A stretch of DNA of 64,000 nucleotides, from contig NZ_FMUX01000023.1 of NCBI RefSeq assembly GCF_900101345.1, forward strand, positions 1 through 64,000, given 5' to 3'. Origin of the DNA: Desulfoluna spongiiphila. GTDB taxonomy: Bacteria; Desulfobacterota; Desulfobacteria; Desulfobacterales; Desulfolunaceae. This document shows, in pieces, positions 36,154-44,435 of this stretch (positions within the stretch are counted from its first letter, which is position 1; each line of letters starts with the position of its first letter). Position numbers and translations under genes: made by a program. The notes beneath the pieces were generated by a model. It ran no database searches. It was not told the origin of the DNA and worked only from the letters and a program-made list of their open reading frames with translations.

Positions 36154-37170
36154 CTAATTCCCCATGTCCGCTTTGGCCTTCTCCACCAGCTCTTCACCGA
36201 TGCGGGGCACCCATTTTTTGTACACAGGCTCGGTGAGAGACCGAAAGGCTGTTTTCTCTTCGGAAGAGAGCACCGTCACCTCCATGCCGTTTTCCCGCAT
36301 CAGCTCATGGGCGGAAAGGTCCGGTGCCACCAGGCCTTTTCTCACGACGGCCTTCTGCATGCGGCCGGCGTCCACGGCCGCCTGACGAATGATCACACGG
36401 TCTTTTTCCGAGAATTTTTTCCAGGTTTTCTGGTTCACGGTAAACATGAGGGGGTCGATGACATACCCCCAGAAGGAGACATGGTTGTGGAACTGCCAGA
36501 TCTTCAACGGGATCTCAATGCCAACGGCCGGGTTTTCCTGGGCATCGACAACGCCCTGCTGAAAAGCGATTTTGGCCTCGCCCCAGTTCATGTTCACGGG
36601 GTTGGCGCCCATGGACTTCATGATATCGATGAAGATGGGGGTGCCCACCACGCGGACTTTCAGCCCTTTTAAGTCCGCAGGCGTTTTGATGGCCCGCTTG
36701 GAGTTGGTGATCTCACGGTATCCGTTTTCTCCCCAGCCCAGGACCGTCACGCCTTTTTTCGCGATCATGGCCTCAATGGCTTTGCCCGCCTCCCCTGCCG
36801 TCACCTTGTCCAGGGCCGCGTAATCCTCAAAGAAAAAAGGCAGGTTGAAAAGGTTCAGGGGTTTCAGGGTGGATGACCAGTTGATGGGGGACGCAAAGGC
36901 AAAATCTGCCACGCCCCGCTTCAGCAGGAGAAATTCGTTGGTCTGTTTGCCCGCCATGAGGGAGCCTGCCGTGTACACCTTGATGTTGACCCGGCCTTCG
37001 GTGCGCTCCCGCACCAGATCGGCAAACAGGGTCGCCCCTTCCCCCCAGGGCATCTTGGGCCCCACCACACAACTGAGCTTGTACTCCTTTTTATACCCCG
37101 CCTCGGAAAGAGCCGGGAGCATCAAAAGGCACACAACCGCTATCGTCCATTTTTTAAGCGCTGTCATCAT
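36154..37170 (-). CDS. dctP: TRAP transporter substrate-binding protein, DctP family
   Basis: 338 residues with a signal peptide (WTIAVVCLLMLPALSEA). The DctP fold is shown by EGATLFADLVRERTEGRVNI, KQTNEFLLLKRGVADFAF, the conserved arginine in LKGLKVRVVGTPIF (the usual carboxylate clamp), and the WGEAKIAFQQGVVDAQEN segment that packs over the ligand. The substrate is likely an organic acid (C4-dicarboxylate, keto acid or similar) but cannot be fixed from sequence. First gene of the dctPQM unit. Confidence 0.93.
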   Translation of the reverse strand: MMTALKKWTIAVVCLLMLPALSEAGYKKEYKLSCVVGPKMPWGEGATLFADLVRERTEGRVNIKVYTAGSLMAGKQTNEFLLLKRGVADFAFASPINWSSTLKPLNLFNLPFFFEDYAALDKVTAGEAGKAIEAMIAKKGVTVLGWGENGYREITNSKRAIKTPADLKGLKVRVVGTPIFIDIMKSMGANPVNMNWGEAKIAFQQGVVDAQENPAVGIEIPLKIWQFHNHVSFWGYVIDPLMFTVNQKTWKKFSEKDRVIIRQAAVDAGRMQKAVVRKGLVAPDLSAHELMRENGMEVTVLSSEEKTAFRSLTEPVYKKWVPRIGEELVEKAKADMGN

Positions 37171-37700
37171 CGAAGGTGTCCTTAACGTTTCCGGTTACAA
37201 AAAAAGGGGCCCCGCAGCTCCGACGAACCTGCCTGCCCCATCACATTTTTCAAGGATTGCGGTTTCTTTCTTAGCCGGGACAATTCCGGGCTGTCAAGTC
37301 AGGAACCGGTTGCATCCCAAGGGCTACAAGCCCTTTCCACCGGTCCGAACCGAACAAGCGTTCCCGTTTAAGGATCACCCCGGAAGCACCAAATTCAAAA
37401 GGAGAGCCCCACCCCGCTCCAGCTAAAAAAGCCGGAAACAGCCATTATCACGGGGCCATACAGCTACACAGCCGACACCAACGTGCCCTGCCGCCATGCC
37501 CACCCCATCCCAAGCCAGGGGCGCCAACTGCCCCCCACATCCCCACCCGGCAGCAATCAAAAATATCTAAAAAAAAATGCCGCCCGCCTTCATCTTTTAA
37601 TGAAAACAAGCGACACTTTTTTACATTTCATTAATTAAGGACCGCAAGGCAAGACAGACAAAAGCGATGCCTTCTATGGTTAAAGTGGGCAGGGAAAACC

Positions 37701-37863
37701 TGCCTCCGGCGGCCAGGGGATGATCCCCTGGACCCCAGGTTGCGAAAGCCCTCCCCCTTCGTTCCTCAGGGTGAGGGCTTCCGCGAAGGTTTCTGTTAAA
37801 TTGAGCAAAACCTGTTTGTCAAACTTTTCAAAAGTTTGGCCCCCGGCAGGGCCGCCGGAGGCG
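37701..37863. repeat. Family C hairpin repeat, copy 2a
   Basis: Inverted ends: GCCTCCGGCGGCC (37702-37714) against GGCCGCCGGAGGC (37850-37862). The internal hairpin 37742-37784 pairs GCGAAAGCCCTC with GAGGGCTTCCGC, a stem unlike that of the other copies but at the same place and with the related loop TTCGTTCCTCAGG. Confidence 0.8.
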
Positions 37864-37875
37864 TCTTTAACCTGG

Positions 37876-38030
37876 CTGCCTCCGGCGGCAAGGTGAGCCA
37901 CCTTGAAAGCTGGTTGCCGCTGCGCTTCACCCCTCGTTTGTCGCGCCGTAGCCCATTGACGTGGGTTGGATGGTTACGCATAGCCTTGAGCGCAGGCGGA
38001 TTCATCGGGTTAAATCACTGCGGCATTCAC
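37876..38030. repeat. Family C hairpin repeat, copy 2b (long-loop variant, tandem to 2a)
   Basis: Starts TGCCTCCGGCGGCAAGG 12 bp after copy 2a and shares the CACCTTGAAAGC segment. Its hairpin has a long loop containing TCGCGCCGTAGCCCATTGA, as in copy 1 at 11281. The right end is degenerate. Confidence 0.7.
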
Positions 38031-38260
38031 AGTCAACTTGTACATTTAGACCTTAGTCATCGTTTCGACCAGGACCATAAAAACCGCGAATTACCTTTGG
38101 TCGCCATACTACAGACGGAACATGGAATTCCGGGCATGGGTCCCCGGCCACTTGACGATACGAAAGGTGGCAAGTGCCGAACAGCAAAACGGAACAACCG
38201 GCCTTTTTTCCCGGGCAGCCGGGGAAGACGAGGAGGTGCGAAGGGCATCACACTCTGTAC

Positions 38261-38290
38261 CGTCTTTCCCGCGAAGACGGGAACCCATGT
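38261..38290. repeat. Short palindromic repeat CGTCTTTCCCGCGAAGACGG
   Basis: CCGTCTT...AAGACGG with a CCCGCG centre. It resembles the very common bacterial palindrome of the CGTCATTCCCGCGAAAGCGG type. Single copy in this window. Confidence 0.4.
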
Positions 38291-38474
38291 TGGTTATGGG
38301 ATACTGCCGGGCTTCATGATGCGGGTGGTACGATAAACGGGAAGGTGGCCTTAACGATGATCAAGGCCTACATTTATTAATTGTCTGAGCCATAAAGCGG
38401 GTTCAACATGGCCCCAAACGCCCTCCCAACAACCTATTTACCTATGATCTGTCACCTGCTTTTATGGCCTGTTT

Positions 38475-39779
38475 TTAATCATTCAACTGAATATCCTTGC
38501 CCTCATGGACGCGCTTCATGTTGCGGACGGCGCACATCTTACCGCACATGGTGCAGCTGTCCTCGAACTCGGGCTTGGAGCTTTCCCGGTAGCTTCGTGC
38601 CTTTACAGGGTCCATGGCCAGGGAGAACATGCCTTCCCAGTCCAGGTCGGCGCGGGCCTTGCTCATGGCGTTGTCCCAATTCCGGGCGCCGGGGATCTTC
38701 TTGGCGATATCGGCGGCATGGGCGGCGATGCGCGTGGCAATGATCCCCTCTTTCATGTCTTCGAGATCGGGGAGGCGCAGGTGCTCGGCCGGGGTGACAT
38801 AGCAAAGGAAATCGGCGCCGTTGGCCGCTGCGATGGCCCCGCCGATGGCGCTGGTGATGTGGTCGTAGCCGGGGGCCACGTCGGTGACCAGGGGGCCGAG
38901 GACATAAAACGGCGCACCGTGACAGAGGCGTTTTTCCATCATCATGTTGCCTGCAATCTCGTCCATGGCCATGTGCCCGGGGCCCTCGATCATCACCTGG
39001 ACGTCCTGCTCCCAGGCGCGCTTGGTGAGTTCTCCCAGGGTGATGAGCTCCTCCACCTGGGCGGCGTCGGTGGAGTCGTTGATGCTCCCCGGGCGACAGC
39101 CGTCGCCGAGGCTCAGGGTGAGGTCGTACTTGGTGCAGATCTCAAGGAGCCGGTCGTAGTGCTCATAAAAGGGGTTTTCCGCATCGTTTAACATCATCCA
39201 GGTGTACAAGAGGGACCCGCCCCTGGAGACAACCCCAGTAAGACGATCGTTTCGCTTGATCTTCTCGGCGGTGGCGCGGTTCAGGCCTGCGTGGATGGTG
39301 GCAAAATCCACCCCGTCTGCGGCGTGACGCTCCACCACCCTGAAGAACTCGTCCACGCTGATGTCCTTCAAGTTCTTGTCGTAGAACCCCACGGCGTCGT
39401 ACATGGGCACGGTGCCGATCATGGCAGGACATTCGGCGATGACGCGGTTGCGGAACTCCTGGGTCTTGCCGAAGCAGCTGAGGTCCATGATGGCCTCGGC
39501 TTTCATGGCAACGGCGGCGCGGACCTTGGCCATCTCCACTTCCAGATCGCGGCAGTCCTTGGAGATCCCCAGGTTGACGTTGACCTTGGTGCGCAGCCCT
39601 TCGCCCACGCCTTCGGGATCGATGACGGTGTGGTTCTTGTTCACCGGAACAGCGATCGTGCCCTTGGCCATGCGGTCCATAAGGGTCTCTATGGGCATGT
39701 TCTCTTTTTTGGCCACGGTCTCCATGGCGCCGGTAACGATCCCTTTACGGGCCGCGTTCATCTGGGTTGTATAGCTCAT
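38475..39779 (-). CDS. thiC: Phosphomethylpyrimidine synthase ThiC
   Basis: 434 residues, the short anaerobe-type ThiC. It converts aminoimidazole ribotide to hydroxymethylpyrimidine phosphate by radical SAM chemistry. Recognisable segments include GTVPMYDAVGFYDKN, VDFATIHAGLNRATAEK, SRGGSLLYTWM, LSLGDGCRPGSINDSTDAAQ, MIEGPGHMAMDEIAGNM and the C-terminal cluster motif CTMCGKMC (C-X2-C-X4-C). It starts 1 nt after the thiE stop... that is, thiE lies immediately downstream in sequence coordinates and upstream in transcription order is the reverse: the thiC ATG at 39779 directly follows the thiE stop at 39781. It is the last gene of the thiamine operon. Confidence 0.96.
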   Translation of the reverse strand: MSYTTQMNAARKGIVTGAMETVAKKENMPIETLMDRMAKGTIAVPVNKNHTVIDPEGVGEGLRTKVNVNLGISKDCRDLEVEMAKVRAAVAMKAEAIMDLSCFGKTQEFRNRVIAECPAMIGTVPMYDAVGFYDKNLKDISVDEFFRVVERHAADGVDFATIHAGLNRATAEKIKRNDRLTGVVSRGGSLLYTWMMLNDAENPFYEHYDRLLEICTKYDLTLSLGDGCRPGSINDSTDAAQVEELITLGELTKRAWEQDVQVMIEGPGHMAMDEIAGNMMMEKRLCHGAPFYVLGPLVTDVAPGYDHITSAIGGAIAAANGADFLCYVTPAEHLRLPDLEDMKEGIIATRIAAHAADIAKKIPGARNWDNAMSKARADLDWEGMFSLAMDPVKARSYRESSKPEFEDSCTMCGKMCAVRNMKRVHEGKDIQLND

Positions 39780-39780
39780 T

Positions 39781-40413
39781 TTAGTTTCTCTCCATGGCTT
39801 TGCGGATGGCTTTGACCCGCTTTGAAATATTCTCGGCTCCGACGATCTCCGTCACCAGAGCAATGGTTTCCGCGCCGTGGGCTCTCACCTCGGCGATGTT
39901 GTGTTCCTTGATTCCCCCGATGGCCACAAAGGGAATGTCTTCCCTTTGTGCCACATGATCGAGGTAGGTAAGCCCCACGGCGTCGCAGACATCCTTTTTG
40001 GTCTGCGTGGTAAAAATGGGGCCGACACCGATGTAGTCTGCACCCGCCTCCACAGCAGCTGCCGCCTGGGCCGGGCTGTGGGTGGAGAGCCCGATGATCA
40101 TGGACGGCCCCGCAAGCTTCCGAACCACCGGAATGGGCAGGTCGTCCTGCCCCACATGGAGGCCATCGGCTTCCACGGCAAGGGCAAGATCCACGTGGTC
40201 GTTGACGATGAAGGTGACCCCCGCGTCCTGTGTCAGCCTGCGCAGGATCTCGCACTGCCGGTATCTCTCCAGCATGGTTTTCTCTTTTTCCCGGTACTGG
40301 ATCAGGGTGATACCGGCATCGATCATCGCCTTCACCACCGTGATGTTGTCCCGACCCCGGGAGTGCTCCTCCCCGGTGATGCCGTAAATATCGGCACCCG
40401 CTATGGATCTCAT
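39781..40413 (-). CDS. thiE: Thiamine-phosphate synthase ThiE
   Basis: 210 residues, a TIM barrel coupling the thiazole and pyrimidine phosphates. Diagnostic motifs: ITLIQYREKEK (pyrophosphate-binding region), FIVNDHVDLALAVEADGLHVGQDD, IIGLSTHSPAQ, GADYIGVGPIFTTQTK, and FVAIGGIKEHNI. The ATG at 40413 is about 15 nt from an AGGAG-like tract; no competing start is attractive. The gene is separated from thiF by 264 bp occupied by a family C repeat, but both lie in the same direction and are probably still one transcript. Confidence 0.96.
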   Translation of the reverse strand: MRSIAGADIYGITGEEHSRGRDNITVVKAMIDAGITLIQYREKEKTMLERYRQCEILRRLTQDAGVTFIVNDHVDLALAVEADGLHVGQDDLPIPVVRKLAGPSMIIGLSTHSPAQAAAAVEAGADYIGVGPIFTTQTKKDVCDAVGLTYLDHVAQREDIPFVAIGGIKEHNIAEVRAHGAETIALVTEIVGAENISKRVKAIRKAMERN

Positions 40414-40440
40414 GGTTTCTTATTCTCCTGTTAAAAAGCG

Positions 40441-40626
40441 GCCTCCGGCGGCAAGGTGTGCCACCTTGAAAGCAGGTTGCGGATTCGCTTTGCCCCTCGT
40501 CCCTCGGGTCAAAACACATCCGCCTTTGATCCAGGTTGGCCTGCAACTGTTTTTTAAAACCTGTTTGTAAAACCCGCCTTTATAAAATCAGGCAAAAGTT
40601 TAGCCCTCGGCAAGGCCGCCGGAGGC
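40441..40626. repeat. Family C hairpin repeat, copy 3, inside the thi operon
   Basis: Perfect 12-bp inverted ends GCCTCCGGCGGC (40441-40452) and GCCGCCGGAGGC (40615-40626). The internal hairpin 40479-40523 pairs GCGGAT with ATCCGC and TTGCCC with GGGTCAA. It is inserted between thiF and thiE and closely resembles copy 4 at 59051. Confidence 0.85.
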
Positions 40627-40677
40627 GTAAGCTGAATAGTTGCAAACCTTTTAACCTTAGCCTTTTACCTTTCGCCC

Positions 40678-41295
40678 TTAGCCCTTAAGCCCTTTCACCA
40701 CCCATCCAAACACCAAATCCGCCTGCTTGGCCGCCGCAATGGAGACCACAGCAGACATGGGAGGGGCGGCCTCGTCCGCTTCGGTGACCCCGTCCCCCAC
40801 CACATAGCAGGTGGGGGTAACTTTGCGCGTGACGATGCGATCTGCATTTCCCCACCCCCCGATGCCGGAGGCGGCCACCAGAAAGGTCTTTTTGTTGAGG
40901 TAACGCTCCACAAGGAGCTGCTTGGCTTCCACCTGATCAAAAGCCTCCACCACGGCATCGCACGAGTCAAAGAGTTCTCCGATGTTCTGCCGGGTCACCT
41001 GGACGCAGTGGGTTTCCACCGCCACCTCCGGCTCAATGGCGGAAAGGTTGTCCCTCAAGGCTGTCACCTTGCTCTCCCCCACCTGACGGGCGAAAAAGAA
41101 CTGACGGTTGAGATTGGAAGGCTCCACCCGGTCAAAATCGGCGATGACAAGCCGCCGGAACCCCATACGCACAAGGTGCATGGCGCAGTTGGAGCCCAGG
41201 CCCCCGGCCCCAGCAATGCCGATGCGCGCCGAGGAAACGCGTCCCATGGGTTCTTTGCCCAGGCGAGCGGTCAGGGAGCCCCAGAGGGTATCCAT
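40678..41295 (-). CDS. thiF: ThiS adenylyltransferase ThiF (short anaerobe type)
   Basis: 205 residues, an E1-like enzyme activating the C terminus of ThiS. Features: GAGGLGSNCAMHLVRMG (nucleotide-binding Rossmann loop), IADFDRVEPSNLNRQFF with the catalytic arginine, and AFDQVEAKQLL. It lacks the Cys-X2-Cys zinc pairs of the longer E. coli ThiF, as is usual in clostridial/delta versions. Its start codon overlaps the thiH stop (TGATG), so the genes are translationally coupled. Confidence 0.92.
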   Translation of the reverse strand: MDTLWGSLTARLGKEPMGRVSSARIGIAGAGGLGSNCAMHLVRMGFRRLVIADFDRVEPSNLNRQFFFARQVGESKVTALRDNLSAIEPEVAVETHCVQVTRQNIGELFDSCDAVVEAFDQVEAKQLLVERYLNKKTFLVAASGIGGWGNADRIVTRKVTPTCYVVGDGVTEADEAAPPMSAVVSIAAAKQADLVFGWVVKGLKG

Positions 41296-42398
41296 CAGGC
41301 CATCCTCCAGTCCTGATACACCGGCTGATACCCATGCCCCCTCAAGTTCGCGTCCATATCCACAACGCTGCGCTCGTCATTGATATCAAACTGCCCGGAG
41401 CCCTCCTCCTCCGTGTGGCTGCCCACCGAGGTACAGGAGCCCGCCGACAGGCGGGTGATGCCCAAGGGGAGCACGTTGTCCCGGAAGGCAGCGCTCTCCC
41501 GGGTGGACAGGGTGATCCCGGCCCGGGGCAGAAACAGCCGGAAGGCGGTCATGGCCTGGACGATGTCGGTATCCGAGACGATATGGGCGGGCTCGTAGCA
41601 TCCGGCATGGGGCCGCATCCGAGGCAGAGAGAGCCCCAGCTCCACTTCGGGAAAGGTGGTCATGATCCAGTCGGCGTGCATGGCGGTGAAAAAGGCCTCA
41701 CGGCGCCAGTGATCCAGTCCCAGGAGCCCTCCCAGGTTGATCCCGCGCATCCGTGCCCGGGCGCCACGCTCCAGGGCCTCCAGCCGAAACCTGAAATCCC
41801 GTTTGGGACCGGCCGGATGCAGGGTCTTGTACAGGTCGGCGTTGTAGGTCTCCTGGTACACGGTAAGGCTGTCGGCTCCGGCGTCCACGAACCGGGCATA
41901 CCCCTCCTCGTCCACGGGGTAGATTTCGATCCCCACGGAGGTGAAATACCTGGAGATGATGGACAGGCTCTCTTCAATGTAACCGGGGGTCGCCACGTTC
42001 GGTGCCTCGCCGGTGAGCAGAAGAATGTGCTTGAGACCGGTCTTGGCGATGGCCGCCGCCTCGAACTCCACCTCCTCAAGGCTCAGCTGCCGCCGATGGA
42101 TCTTGTTCTTGGCGTTGAACCCGCAATAGACACACTGGTTGATGCAGTGGTTGGAGATATAGATGGGGGTGAACAAAAGGATCTGGCGACCGAACTGCCG
42201 CAGGGTGGACTCATGGGCTTTCTGAGCCATTTCCTCAAGAAAAGGGACCGCCGCCGGCGACAACAGGGCCACTAAATCGTCTGTGGAACATCTGTGTGCG
42301 TCAAGGGCGGCACGCACATCACGTTCCGTTGCCGCGTTGATGCGGCGTAAAATCTCACCCGGGTCCAACGATTTCCACACATCGAAAAAACCCATCAC
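41295..42398 (-). CDS. thiH: 2-iminoacetate synthase ThiH (radical SAM tyrosine lyase)
   Basis: 367 residues. The radical SAM cluster motif CINQCVYC (C-X3-C-X2-C) lies near residue 85, followed by FNAKNKIHRRQLSLEEVE and LTGEAPNV. The BATS-type C-terminal region has ADSLTVYQETYN, RMRGINLGGLLGLDHWR and LSLPRMRPHAG. It cleaves tyrosine to dehydroglycine for thiazole assembly, replacing the oxygen-dependent ThiO and consistent with an anaerobe. It overlaps thiG by 4 nt and thiF by 1 nt. Confidence 0.95.
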   Translation of the reverse strand: MMGFFDVWKSLDPGEILRRINAATERDVRAALDAHRCSTDDLVALLSPAAVPFLEEMAQKAHESTLRQFGRQILLFTPIYISNHCINQCVYCGFNAKNKIHRRQLSLEEVEFEAAAIAKTGLKHILLLTGEAPNVATPGYIEESLSIISRYFTSVGIEIYPVDEEGYARFVDAGADSLTVYQETYNADLYKTLHPAGPKRDFRFRLEALERGARARMRGINLGGLLGLDHWRREAFFTAMHADWIMTTFPEVELGLSLPRMRPHAGCYEPAHIVSDTDIVQAMTAFRLFLPRAGITLSTRESAAFRDNVLPLGITRLSAGSCTSVGSHTEEEGSGQFDINDERSVVDMDANLRGHGYQPVYQDWRMA

Positions 42399-43180
42399 GC
42401 CCTCCCCTGCCCGAGGAACCCGGTGAGGGGGGAGGAGGCCGAGGCCTCGGTGCGCGATGCGCCGAGCCCTGCAAGGTAAGCTGCACGACCGGCTTCAACG
42501 GCCTGGCCGAAGGCACGCCCCATGGCCACGGGATCGGCCGAGGAGGCAATGGCCGTGTTGACAAGGCAGGCAGCAGCTCCCATCTCCATGGCCTCGCACG
42601 CCTGGGAAGGCCTGCCGATCCCTGCATCCACGATGATGGGAAGGGAGATCTCGTCAATGAGAATCCGTACCATTTCACGGGTCCGGATCCCCCGATTGGT
42701 GCCGATGGGAGCCCCCAAGGGCATCACAGCGGCAGCCCCGGCATCCACCATGCGCCGTGCGTCCATCAGGTCGGGGTTCATGTACGGGAACACATGAAAC
42801 CCTTCGGCGGCGAGCACCTCCGTGGCCTTTGTGGTCTCCAGGTTGTCGGGGAGCAGGTACCGCTGATCGCTGATCACCTCGATCTTGATCCAGTCCCCGC
42901 ACCCGGCAGCGCGGGCAAGCCGTGCGATGCGCACTGCCTCTTCGGCGTTTCTGGCCCCGGAGGTGTTGGGCAAAAGCACCATGTGCTCAGGGATGTGCTT
43001 CATCACGTTGTCGGTCTCCGAGGCAAAATCAACACGGCGCAGGGCCACGGTGATCACCTGGGCGCCGGACGCCTCGCACACGGCGGGGATCAGCCCGTCG
43101 GCAGGGTATTTGCCCGTTCCCACCAAAAGCCTGCTTGAAAATTCTTTCCCCCCAATATGAAAACAATCGTCCATCAGCAC
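42395..43180 (-). CDS. thiG: Thiazole synthase ThiG
   Basis: 261 residues, a TIM barrel combining deoxyxylulose phosphate, dehydroglycine and ThiS-thiocarboxylate. Seen motifs: SRLLVGTGKYP, the Schiff-base lysine in DWIKIEVI, YLLPDNLETTKATEVLAAEGF, PLGAPIGTNRGI and VDAGIGRPSQACEAMEMGA. It starts within the end of thiS (7-nt overlap) and overlaps thiH by 4 nt. Confidence 0.96.
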   Translation of the reverse strand: MLMDDCFHIGGKEFSSRLLVGTGKYPADGLIPAVCEASGAQVITVALRRVDFASETDNVMKHIPEHMVLLPNTSGARNAEEAVRIARLARAAGCGDWIKIEVISDQRYLLPDNLETTKATEVLAAEGFHVFPYMNPDLMDARRMVDAGAAAVMPLGAPIGTNRGIRTREMVRILIDEISLPIIVDAGIGRPSQACEAMEMGAAACLVNTAIASSADPVAMGRAFGQAVEAGRAAYLAGLGASRTEASASSPLTGFLGQGRA

Positions 43181-43374
43181 CCCCCTCCCACAAATCGCAG
43201 GATTTCAAGATTATCCGTATCATCCAGTGTCACCGCCCCGAACCGGGACCGTTCCACCACCTCTCCATTGCGTTCCACCACCACACTGCCGGGGGGAAGC
43301 CCTTTGTTCTCAAGGAACCGCTCAAGGGTCATACCCCCTTCGGACAGATTCTCTTCACTACCGTTGACCATCAT
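43174..43374 (-). CDS. thiS: Sulfur carrier protein ThiS with C-terminal Gly-Gly-Gly-Cys
   Basis: 66 residues, ubiquitin-like beta-grasp (MTLERFLENKGL, VVVERNGEVVERSRF). The start at 43374 has an excellent AGGAGGTGA ribosome site about 5 nt upstream. The normal ThiS ends in Gly-Gly, the site of thiocarboxylation; here the chain ends RFVGGGC, one Cys beyond the glycines. It may need trimming or may be functional as is. First gene of the thi operon, downstream of the TPP riboswitch and its terminator. Confidence 0.9.
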   Translation of the reverse strand: MMVNGSEENLSEGGMTLERFLENKGLPPGSVVVERNGEVVERSRFGAVTLDDTDNLEILRFVGGGC

Positions 43375-43594
43375 AGAGTCACCTCCTGATATTCCCGGAA
43401 CCCCTTGCGCGCTGTGTGCGCACAAGAAAACCGTGCAGAAGGCGCACCGGTTCCGGGCCATGAGCTGGAGGGCAAGAGCATGCATGATAAGGGGAGATAC
43501 CAAGGAAAGGATTTCCATGGCGAAGGACCGATGATCCCGGGAAAGATCCAACAGCCTGTGTGGCAAGGGCCATGGACCGGCCCGCAAGGGGCCA

Positions 43595-43620
43595 TAAAAA
43601 AAGGCCGCCCGCGGGCAGCC
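43595..43620 (-). terminator. Intrinsic terminator in the thi leader
   Basis: On the minus strand the stem GGCTGCCCGC/GGGCGGCC (43603-43620) is followed by seven T. It lies between the TPP riboswitch and thiS, 220 nt before the start codon, as expected for riboswitch-controlled premature termination. Confidence 0.8.
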
Positions 43621-43679
43621 TGATACGTGAGGTGTCACAGCCTTATGTTCGGCGGTGACTTAAAAAACGTGTATGTGGG

Positions 43680-43758
43680 CTTCCCTACGGCAGTACAAAC
43701 TGCGTCAGGTTCAAAGGGTTGGAATATCTCCGTCTCAGCCCGGTTAAGGGCACCCCCA
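43680..43758 (-). promoter_or_regulatory. TPP riboswitch (Thi box)
   Basis: The minus-strand sequence contains the conserved blocks in order: a GGGGGTGCCC 5' stem, GGGCTGAGA, CCCTTTGAACCTGA, and the closing CCGTAGGGAA. It represses the downstream thiSGHF-E-C operon when thiamine pyrophosphate is abundant, probably through the terminator at 43595-43620. Confidence 0.95.
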
Positions 43759-43760
43759 GC

Positions 43761-44209
43761 AAAGTTACAACTGATTGTGGCTTCCTTTTAGCATCTCCAC
43801 ACCACCCGCGCAAGGAAAACCGGCGGAGCGTACCGAAGGGTTCCCCAACGCCTCCCGAAGGCCCCGGCGGCAGCCGAGCCTCTGTTTCCGGGGCTCGGCG
43901 GGGCAGACAGTCCCATGATTTTTTGGAACAGCCCTTCCGGGTGAGCAGGTGTCTGCCGACGGATTTACCGGCAGCCCGGATTTTCACCATTGACCCCGGG
44001 GTACCAATCCAGTATAACTATCCAAGATTCCAAGATTTGACGCCAACCACACACTTTTTCCCAAACAACGATCCATACCCCTTGCGACCTGCGACGGAGC
44101 CCCCTATCCACCCCCATTTTCGCGCCTTCACTGTTCCCGATTGCATCCCCTTTGCCCCTTGCCGCGCCCGTTTGTTGAGAAAAAAAGGTTCCCTCATGAG
44201 AATTTAACA
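43761..44209. other. Gene-free divergent interval between thi and fusA
   Basis: The minus strand side must hold the thi promoter; the plus side leads into the fusA promoter at 44210. No gene is supported, although the strand is open in places. Confidence 0.45.
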
Positions 44210-44237
44210 TTGACAATCGTATGCTTTTGTATATATT
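44210..44237 (+). promoter_or_regulatory. Sigma-70 promoter of the EF-G gene
   Basis: TTGACA (44210-44215), a 16-nt spacer and TATATT (44232-44237), both near consensus. The resulting leader to the ATG at 44436 is nearly 200 nt. Confidence 0.7.
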
Positions 44238-44346
44238 CGGTGCCCTTGATTGCTCCTGACGCCGGCCTTTTGTCTGGTCTAAGCAAACAAACCACCATGA
44301 GCAAAATCTGGAAAGGCTCGTTAAACCGGGGTAACGTGTGACTCAC

Positions 44347-44390
44347 ACCCACCGGACAGGGAATGATACGTTCATCATTCCCTTTTGGGT
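44347..44390 (+). promoter_or_regulatory. Attenuator-like hairpin in the EF-G leader
   Basis: A perfect 9-bp stem GGGAATGAT / ATCATTCCC (44359-44367 with 44374-44382) with a 6-nt loop is followed by TTTT. An outer ACCCA/TGGGT pair (44347-44351 / 44386-44390) can extend it. It ends 46 nt before the EF-G start codon. Confidence 0.55.
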
Positions 44391-44435
44391 TGTCATGTGC
44401 TGCCTCGATCGTTTTTTCAAGAAGGATACGTGACA

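Larger units (their letters stand above)
37171..38474. other. Long gene-free interval dominated by repeats
   Basis: 1.3 kb without a supportable gene between the TRAP operon start and the thiC 3' end. It contains family C repeats at 37701-37863 and about 37876-38030, the GACCTTAGTCATCGTTTCGACC motif (38049-38070) shared with the 5.06 and 11.47 kb regions, and a short palindrome at 38261-38290. The stretch 37560-37680 is AT-rich and could hold the TRAP promoter region only if the leader is long. Confidence 0.5.
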
